DNA from: a virus
DNA: 51,215 nucleotides
Virus record (IMG/VR): IMGVR_UViG_3300044712_001916
Coordinates: 1 to 51,215 of that record
Direction: 5' to 3' (one strand)
Below, one piece after another: positions 46,966 through 51,215 of the stretch. Under the pieces are notes generated by a model that ran no database searches, was not told where the DNA came from, and saw only the letters and a list, made by a program, of their open reading frames with translations. Position numbers and translations under genes: made by a program. The number at the start of each line of letters is the position of its first letter. The first letter of the stretch is position 1.

Positions 46966-47384
46966 AAATCCTAACTATTACTGATGACCAATTTGCCGTG
47001 CTGTTAAAAACATTATCGGATCGGTTCGAGGCAATTGTGTCTGAACGGTTCGCGCAGGTGTATAAATCAATCGAGAATGTCCAGTTTACCCTGGATCGGT
47101 TTGGCAGCGAAGGCAGTAATGACCGCAAGGATATTGCCGATATGAAGATTCATATGGCCACAATTGCCCAACAACTTAAAGAAACAGTAGAGCTAATCAA
47201 CCATCAGGAACGGACCATCGGTAACAAGGTCGAGGATACGGTGAATAAAACGGTCGATACAGTATCCCAGACAGTTTCCGATAACGTCAAACCAGCAGTC
47301 GCGGAAATCCTGACTCGCTTTGCCCGGACCAATGGTGATAAACTGCATCTGCCGCGTAAACATTTTTGGCAAATTTGGAGGTGA
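46962..47384 (+). CDS. Coiled-coil lysis-module protein (140 aa)
   Basis: Charged helix and coiled coil throughout (FAVLLKTLSDRFEAIVSERF, IAQQLKETVELINHQERTIG, VEDTVNKTVDTVSQTVSDNV). No membrane segment. Overlaps the amidase gene by 4 nt. May regulate or tether lysis proteins; not recognised. Confidence 0.6.
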   Translation: MKILTITDDQFAVLLKTLSDRFEAIVSERFAQVYKSIENVQFTLDRFGSEGSNDRKDIADMKIHMATIAQQLKETVELINHQERTIGNKVEDTVNKTVDTVSQTVSDNVKPAVAEILTRFARTNGDKLHLPRKHFWQIWR

Positions 47385-47389
47385 AGATT

Positions 47390-47521
47390 ATGGGACTTAA
47401 ATTACTCTGGCTTGGACTAACGCTCATTGTGGCGACTGAATGGCTCACCGTTCCGGCAGCTAAACTGGTCGGCTCGGTAATCATGATTATCGGCTTATTA
47501 TTATATTTACTCGACAGGTAG
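47390..47521 (+). CDS. Small two-helix membrane protein (43 aa)
   Basis: MGLKLLWLGLTLIVATEWLT and GSVIMIIGLLLYLLDR form two membrane helices. A GGAGGTGAAG site lies directly upstream. Holin-like by topology and place. Confidence 0.65.
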   Translation: MGLKLLWLGLTLIVATEWLTVPAAKLVGSVIMIIGLLLYLLDR

Positions 47522-47530
47522 AGGAGGGAT

Positions 47531-47797
47531 ATGGGACTACAGAATTTACTGGGATTTTTCTTGCCCCCGGTGATTGATATTATCAACAACCGGATTGCCG
47601 ATACCCGGGTCAGGTATTTAGTTTCAATGGCTATTTGTTTACTGATCGGCATTATCCTCAACCTGGATAAACTCGGTAATGTAGATGCCTTACTCGAGAA
47701 TATCTCCATCGTGTTTATCACGGCCCAAACCACGTACAATCTATACTGGAAAAATTCTGATGCCCGGGACAGTTTGAAAACCAGTCTAGCAACGTAG
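47531..47797 (+). CDS. Holin-like membrane protein (88 aa)
   Basis: Two to three membrane segments (LLGFFLPPVIDIINN, YLVSMAICLLIGIILNLDKL, ENISIVFITAQTTYNLYWKN). The TYNLYWKN ending and length resemble short phage holin-like proteins. GAGGAGGG precedes the ATG. Confidence 0.65.
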   Translation: MGLQNLLGFFLPPVIDIINNRIADTRVRYLVSMAICLLIGIILNLDKLGNVDALLENISIVFITAQTTYNLYWKNSDARDSLKTSLAT

Positions 47798-47799
47798 GT

Positions 47800-48309
47800 A
47801 TGGGTGAACGGCTGATCCCCAAAAACGCAGTGCGGGGACTGGCAGCCGTTACCCTTGTCGCCTCAGCTGCCCTCTTTTACCGGGAACACACCGAACAGGT
47901 TACTTTCTCTAAATGGTTACTGTGGGATAAGTCAGTTGCTTTGGAAGTCGCTCCGGATCACTTCAATATCGTCACCGCTACGAACCGCTACACCTTTCCG
48001 GGTCAGTTTAACGAGTTCTGGCAAGGCACATACAAGGACTTCTACTCAGTCGGTTCGCAACAGGGCAAAGAGTGCTTCATGAGTATTATCGAGCCATCAG
48101 GAGCCATTACAACGATCCACGACAAGGGAATTAACGGCTACCGGGTATTTGCTGTGTCTGATACGACCATCCGTTACTACAACTTCAACGGTTATTCGAT
48201 GACCTTTAAAACGTATGATAAAATTACCCATGCCACGACAGTAGACGGGATGTACGTCATTCCCTACTACGGCGGTTACATGAGTAGTAAATACGAAAAG
48301 GATTGTTAA
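47800..48309 (+). CDS. Membrane-anchored or secreted hypothetical protein (169 aa)
   Basis: An N-terminal basic start and hydrophobic helix (AVRGLAAVTLVASAALFYRE) act as a signal anchor. The rest is a beta-rich extracellular domain with many aromatic residues (YTFPGQFNEFWQGTYKDFYS) and two Cys (positions about 93 and 169). It might be a superinfection-exclusion or lysis-linked surface protein; not recognised. Confidence 0.65.
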   Translation: MGERLIPKNAVRGLAAVTLVASAALFYREHTEQVTFSKWLLWDKSVALEVAPDHFNIVTATNRYTFPGQFNEFWQGTYKDFYSVGSQQGKECFMSIIEPSGAITTIHDKGINGYRVFAVSDTTIRYYNFNGYSMTFKTYDKITHATTVDGMYVIPYYGGYMSSKYEKDC

Positions 48310-48311
48310 AA

Positions 48312-48542
48312 GTGAAAGAACGGGATCATTCACTAGACCATAATTTACTAGCCAACTACATTACCTGGGAGATTTACCAGCGCAAGGAACGGACTAACAC
48401 CGCCGCCCAACAAACCCGGGACTTAGGCGATCCAGTGATTGATGATGCAATCTACTACAACTTCCTCTGGCAGCAGCCGAATCCGCAAATCAGTTGCGAT
48501 GACCGCAATTTATCCCTCGACTCCGCTCGGGATGAACCATGA
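48312..48542 (+). CDS. Hypothetical protein (76 aa)
   Basis: The GTG start gives VKERDHSLDHNLLANYITWE; helical N-terminal half, acidic end. A TTG at 48303 is also open, but neither has a clear ribosome site. Ends in a 4-nt overlap with the next gene. Confidence 0.5.
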   Translation: MKERDHSLDHNLLANYITWEIYQRKERTNTAAQQTRDLGDPVIDDAIYYNFLWQQPNPQISCDDRNLSLDSARDEP

Positions 48543-48751
48543 AAGAACACAAAACCTTCGATGATCATGATCCAATCCCGGAACTGTTAAATGAGCTATG
48601 GGTAAAACATTGGGGCTATCCGCTGCAGTGGAGTCTAGATCTGTCAAAGTTAGATTCTGAGTTAGGTCAGGAACATAAACGGCGGCTGCAGACATTCAAT
48701 AAGTTTTTAGAAGATAAACTGTTAAATACCCTCCCCCCGGAGAAAAAGTAG
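48539..48751 (+). CDS. Hypothetical protein, last rightward gene (70 aa)
   Basis: Reads MKEHKTFDDHDPIPELLNEL and WVKHWGYPLQWSLDLSKLDS; a helical small protein of unknown function. It faces the leftward gene that ends at 48828. Confidence 0.6.
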   Translation: MKEHKTFDDHDPIPELLNELWVKHWGYPLQWSLDLSKLDSELGQEHKRRLQTFNKFLEDKLLNTLPPEKK

Positions 48752-48805
48752 CGGGCTCCTGACTCTTGTGGTATCAGGACTTACGTTGCGTTTGCGCCTG
48801 CCCGC
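48751..48805. terminator. Nested hairpins between converging genes
   Basis: GCGGGC (48751-48756) pairs with GCCCGC (48800-48805) and TCCTGA (48757-48762) with TCAGGA (48774-48779). It sits where the rightward late genes and the leftward block converge, as expected for a two-way terminator, although no T-run is present on either side. Confidence 0.6.
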
Positions 48806-48827
48806 CCAAACACAAACCCGCACTCAG

Positions 48828-49481
48828 TTAGTTTACCTGCGGATCAACAATGTCACTACAGGATCGGCACTCGTTATTCCTGACGGTACACACCTGGCCC
48901 CAGATGTTGACATTGGGTTGCAGATGACATGTTTCAAAGTTTACAACCGTGTTGTCAATCTTCGGAATCCCAAATTCAAGTTTATCGGCTGTATAGCCGT
49001 AATTGAATGTCGCGTAATCATACGGATCAGATTGTAAGACCCGCCACCTGGCACACCCGTTACTGGAACTGATAAACTGCAGTTCCGGTTTTTTGGGTGC
49101 GTCATTAGAACAAACAGGACCATGGTATTCTATCTTCTCAGGTGTAGGAGTCCAGCCGCACTCATGTCCATTACCTTGTAGGCCACTACACGGGCTCACA
49201 GAGGGTTCCAGACGAGGACTAGCACTTGAACTTGCAGTGGGACTGACACTTGGAAATAAACTTGGCGATGGCCGTGGATTATCCCTGCATCTGCCACTGT
49301 AGTCACCATGATGCTCCAGTAGATGCGCCCGAACTGCCGGAAACGGCAGATACAGAGTCTGGCACTGCGGACCCTGACAGTGACACACATACGCTTTGGG
49401 AATAAAGATTGCCTGTGCAACCTGGGCTCCCATCAAAAAACTACCAATTCCCGCCAACAGAATCACCATATATTTTTTCAT
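48828..49481 (-). CDS. Secreted Cys-rich protein (217 aa)
   Basis: The signal peptide MKKYMVILLAGIGSFLMGAQ then VAQA likely ends at about residue 24. The mature part has VCHCQGPQCQTLYLPFPAVR then AHLLEHHGDYSGRC, a CHC...HL.HGDY.G.C extracellular motif I associate with secreted proteins of uncultured bacteria; then a Pro/Ser-rich linker (residues about 68-100) and a second Cys-rich domain with eight more Cys. Encoded with the leftward genes, it could be a host-derived surface protein expressed early. Confidence 0.75.
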   Translation of the reverse strand: MKKYMVILLAGIGSFLMGAQVAQAIFIPKAYVCHCQGPQCQTLYLPFPAVRAHLLEHHGDYSGRCRDNPRPSPSLFPSVSPTASSSASPRLEPSVSPCSGLQGNGHECGWTPTPEKIEYHGPVCSNDAPKKPELQFISSSNGCARWRVLQSDPYDYATFNYGYTADKLEFGIPKIDNTVVNFETCHLQPNVNIWGQVCTVRNNECRSCSDIVDPQVN

Positions 49482-49503
49482 AACTCCCCCTCTTGTATTT
49501 ATA

Positions 49504-49653
49504 TTACCAACCTCGTGCGTTACCCATCCACTTCCGAAATTCCTTCGTATTGGGACTCCGGTTATCTAGTTTTATTTTCTCCCGTGTCCGGCAGACGGAA
49601 CAGATGATATTACGGGCATTACGTTTGTGACACTTAGTGCAAAGGGTTTTCAT
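49504..49653 (-). CDS. Small zinc-ribbon protein (49 aa)
   Basis: MKTLCTKCHKRNARNIICSV then CRTREK: two CxxC pairs forming one zinc site, with a basic tail. GGAGG lies upstream, and its ATG overlaps the stop of the gene before it (ATGA). Possibly RNA- or DNA-binding. Confidence 0.65.
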   Translation of the reverse strand: MKTLCTKCHKRNARNIICSVCRTREKIKLDNRSPNTKEFRKWMGNARGW

Positions 49654-49748
49654 ATTGGTTTATATCCTCCGGCGGAAAACATCCAGTACAACCTTGCAAG
49701 TAAAACAATAAAGGTCATTAGCATGAATAAAATAAATAGCTTCTTCAT
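49650..49748 (-). CDS. Small membrane peptide (32 aa)
   Basis: MKKLFILFMLMTFIVLLARL then YWMFSAGGYKPI: one membrane helix with basic start. Preceded by GGGGA; both ends overlap neighbours by 4 nt (ATGA), showing tight translational coupling. Confidence 0.55.
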   Translation of the reverse strand: MKKLFILFMLMTFIVLLARLYWMFSAGGYKPI

Positions 49749-49885
49749 ATTCCCCGATTACAAATTTTACATGTCATCATTTTCTTTAGATTAGCCGCCG
49801 TATGCTTTTTATGTAATAAGGGATGATTTATATCATCAAGGGTGATTTCAGAAATTAAGTCAAACAATTTTTTCATAGCCCCCAT
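49745..49885 (-). CDS. Small CxxC protein (46 aa)
   Basis: MGAMKKLFDLISEITLDDIN and ends with MMTCKICNRGI, a single CxxC. The ATG at 49885 has GAGGA at ideal distance, so it is preferred over the ATG at 49876. Function unknown. Confidence 0.55.
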   Translation of the reverse strand: MGAMKKLFDLISEITLDDINHPLLHKKHTAANLKKMMTCKICNRGI

Positions 49886-49898
49886 CTGTTTATCCTCT

Positions 49899-50177
49899 TT
49901 AGTGCATAGGATTTTCATGTGACTCCTTTTTAAGTCTTTGTAAAATTTTTCCCATTGCCTCGGTTATTTTGAAACTTTCAAATTCCTTGTCTATTTCTAG
50001 GAAAAATCTATTATATGCTTCCTCCTTACACCGCTGGAGTTCTTGAGAAAAAAGATCAGATAATTCACCGCTTGCTTGTAAATAGTACTCACATATACCC
50101 TTGTAGTTTTTTTCAAGAATTTTTTGCATTTCTTGCCCGAATCGTTCCTCAGCTTCGTAGAGTTTGGGTGAGTTCAT
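49899..50177 (-). CDS. Coiled-coil hypothetical protein (92 aa)
   Basis: MNSPKLYEAEERFGQEMQKI and acidic helices to the end (GKILQRLKKESHENPMH). Starts by ATGA overlap with the upstream gene. Function unknown. Confidence 0.6.
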   Translation of the reverse strand: MNSPKLYEAEERFGQEMQKILEKNYKGICEYYLQASGELSDLFSQELQRCKEEAYNRFFLEIDKEFESFKITEAMGKILQRLKKESHENPMH

Positions 50178-50332
50178 AAGGCGATTCTTCCTAAATATTC
50201 AACTTTATCGCTAAATGAAAGAGCCAATCCTAAGTCACTGGTTGTTAGAGTTGCATTATCTAATCCTACTCGATACCAATAAGGACAATAAACAAGATCC
50301 CACTCTTCTAAACTTAAATTTAATTTCTTCAT
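50174..50332 (-). CDS. Hypothetical protein (52 aa)
   Basis: Reads MKKLNLSLEEWDLVYCPYWY and RVGLDNATLTTSDLGLALSF. The ATG at 50332, preceded by GGAGGG, is preferred to a longer frame that would overlap the upstream membrane peptide gene. Function unknown. Confidence 0.6.
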   Translation of the reverse strand: MKKLNLSLEEWDLVYCPYWYRVGLDNATLTTSDLGLALSFSDKVEYLGRIAL

Positions 50333-50342
50333 ATTCCCTCCT

Positions 50343-50444
50343 TCACTTTTTAAAAACATATAACCAGAACAACCCATACGCCACCAGTGCCAGTGCGCCA
50401 ATGATGGCGCGTAAGTGGATATGGTGCGGATTGTTACAGTTCAT
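50343..50444 (-). CDS. Small membrane peptide (33 aa)
   Basis: MNCNNPHHIHLRAIIGALAL then VAYGLFWLYVFKK: a His/Cys-bearing start, one membrane helix and a Lys end. It starts 1 nt after the stop of the DUF6745-like gene. The ribosome site is weak. Confidence 0.5.
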   Translation of the reverse strand: MNCNNPHHIHLRAIIGALALVAYGLFWLYVFKK

Positions 50445-50445
50445 A

Positions 50446-51215
50446 TTAGGTCCGGTATTTTGGTTTTAAATCTTTTATATTTACCGCATAAGTCCACGCC
50501 TGTGCCTCCATTGGATCACTTATAGATGGTGGTATTCGCAAAAAATACATCCGGTCAGTCGACCAATCCTGAGCATGTAAATATCGGGCTATTTTTTCAG
50601 GATCTGGACTAATATCAATTTCTATAATTTCTCCAATTCGCAAATCTTTATGTTTCTTAATCACCTTTCCGCCGATCTCAGTCACAAACCGCTCCTTCAT
50701 TTGATCTTGAATTATCCGCCTAACTTCAAGATTTTTCTCATAATACCAGTCTCTTTTAGTTAGTGCTTCTGGATGTAGGACTATATTCTCAGAAACCTGT
50801 ACTCCATGAATAAAATTGAATCCTTTTCCATCCCGATACAAAAATGCTGGACCCAATATGCTATGTAGTCTCCCCCGCTTATCTCTATGTAGCTCTTTCG
50901 GTTTTCTAAATAAATATAATGTTTTATTTATTATAGTTGCTCCCGCTGCTTTCCGGGTAAATTCCGCCATTGGATGCAGATCATTTTTTCGCCAATGAAT
51001 ATTAAAATATTCATAAAAAGAAAGATAATTAGCCCAATAATATGAATCCACGGCAGAATCCACGGCAGAATACACGACAGAATCCACGGCAGAATCCACG
51101 GCAGAATACACGGCAGAACGCACGGCAGAATCCACGGCAGAATCCACGGCAGAACGCACGACAGAACGCACGGCAGAATCCACGGCAGAACGCACGACAG
51201 AACGCACGGCAGAAT
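50446..51215 (-). CDS. DUF6745-like protein, C-terminal part
   Basis: Continues the gene at 1-440 across the circle junction. After the last repeat units come YYWANYLSFYEYFNIHWRKN, then RLHSILGPAFLYRDGKGFNF followed by IHGVQVSENIVLHPEALTKR and NLEVRRIIQDQMKERF. The LHS..GPA..Y.DG...HG..V...N.E.RR order is how I recognise DUF6745, a domain of unknown function. The GTG that opens this fragment at 51207 is an artefact of the contig edge. Confidence 0.7.
   Translation of the reverse strand, partial: SAVRSVVRSAVDSAVRSVVRSAVDSAVDSAVRSAVYSAVDSAVDSVVYSAVDSAVDSYYWANYLSFYEYFNIHWRKNDLHPMAEFTRKAAGATIINKTLYLFRKPKELHRDKRGRLHSILGPAFLYRDGKGFNFIHGVQVSENIVLHPEALTKRDWYYEKNLEVRRIIQDQMKERFVTEIGGKVIKKHKDLRIGEIIEIDISPDPEKIARYLHAQDWSTDRMYFLRIPPSISDPMEAQAWTYAVNIKDLKPKYRT
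51044..51215 (-). repeat. 12-bp tandem repeat, right part
   Basis: Fourteen 12-bp units plus four bases, the last 124 bases duplicating 1-124. One unit variant (GAATACACGACA, 51068-51079) is found only here. Confidence 0.95.
51092..51215. repeat. Terminal direct repeat, right copy
   Basis: Identical to 1-124; merging the copies closes the circle and keeps the DUF6745-like gene in frame. Confidence 0.85.

Overview
The window looks like a complete, circularly assembled genome of a tailed double-stranded DNA bacteriophage, most probably podovirus-like. Evidence is a large portal (783 aa), terminase pair, scaffold, HK97-type coat, a head-tail adaptor followed by a beta-propeller-like tail protein, tail spike-like proteins with lectin and glycosidase domains, ejection-like helical proteins, and a lysis module. 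The first 124 bases equal the last 124, and one gene (a DUF6745-like protein containing a 12-bp tandem repeat) runs in frame across the junction, so the circle is about 51,091 bp if that overlap is an assembly overlap. The genetic code is standard. The host is unknown. Frequent extended -10 promoters placed so that transcription would start at or next to the start codon, Ser/Thr-only linkers, and a secreted CHC...HLLEHHGDY-type protein hint at an uncultured environmental bacterium, possibly Patescibacteria or Chloroflexota, but this is a weak inference.

Layout. (1) A leftward block, read from 3474 down to 1 and on from the right end to 48828, holds about 19 tiny early or accessory genes: two Cys ribbon proteins, a VRR-NUC nuclease, an OB-fold-like protein, a MerR-like DNA-binding protein, a QREY-motif protein paired with the DUF6745-like protein, small membrane peptides and a secreted Cys-rich protein. 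Two sigma70-like leftward promoters are visible. No DNA polymerase, helicase, primase, integrase or repressor is recognisable. (2) The rightward packaging and head module (3690-15499) holds the small terminase, a 620-bp hairpin-rich non-coding stretch, large terminase, portal, transglycosylase-like protein, small basic proteins, scaffold, decoration protein, coat, and three small proteins of which two end in mucin-like Ser/Thr tails. (3) A 14.5-kb glycan cassette (15551-30045) has its own promoter and a large inverted repeat at its end. It holds ten glycosyltransferases, a minimal UDP-sugar dehydrogenase, two SDR sugar enzymes, a DegT-fold enzyme whose catalytic Lys is replaced by His, two methyltransferases and a deacetylase-like protein. 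It has no flippase, polymerase or any membrane protein. (4) The tail module (30154-42149) holds three 728-772 aa proteins joining lectin-like or glycosidase-like domains by long Ser/Thr linkers, an adaptor, a two-ORF propeller protein and three tandem paralogues. (5) The ejection and lysis module (42170-48751) holds three large helical or Ala-rich proteins, a BhlA-like holin, several small membrane proteins and an amidase.

Three themes stand out. First, a cytoplasmic glycosylation toolkit and many mucin-like Ser/Thr tracts in virion proteins share one genome, which suggests that the phage may O-glycosylate its own particle. Second, four intact and one decayed HNH-type elements each end on the start codon of the downstream gene, and in four cases a relic of that gene's own 5' end lies just upstream of the HNH gene. 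Third, an uncharacterised gene pair (QREY protein plus DUF6745-like protein) carries a hypervariable-looking tetrapeptide repeat.
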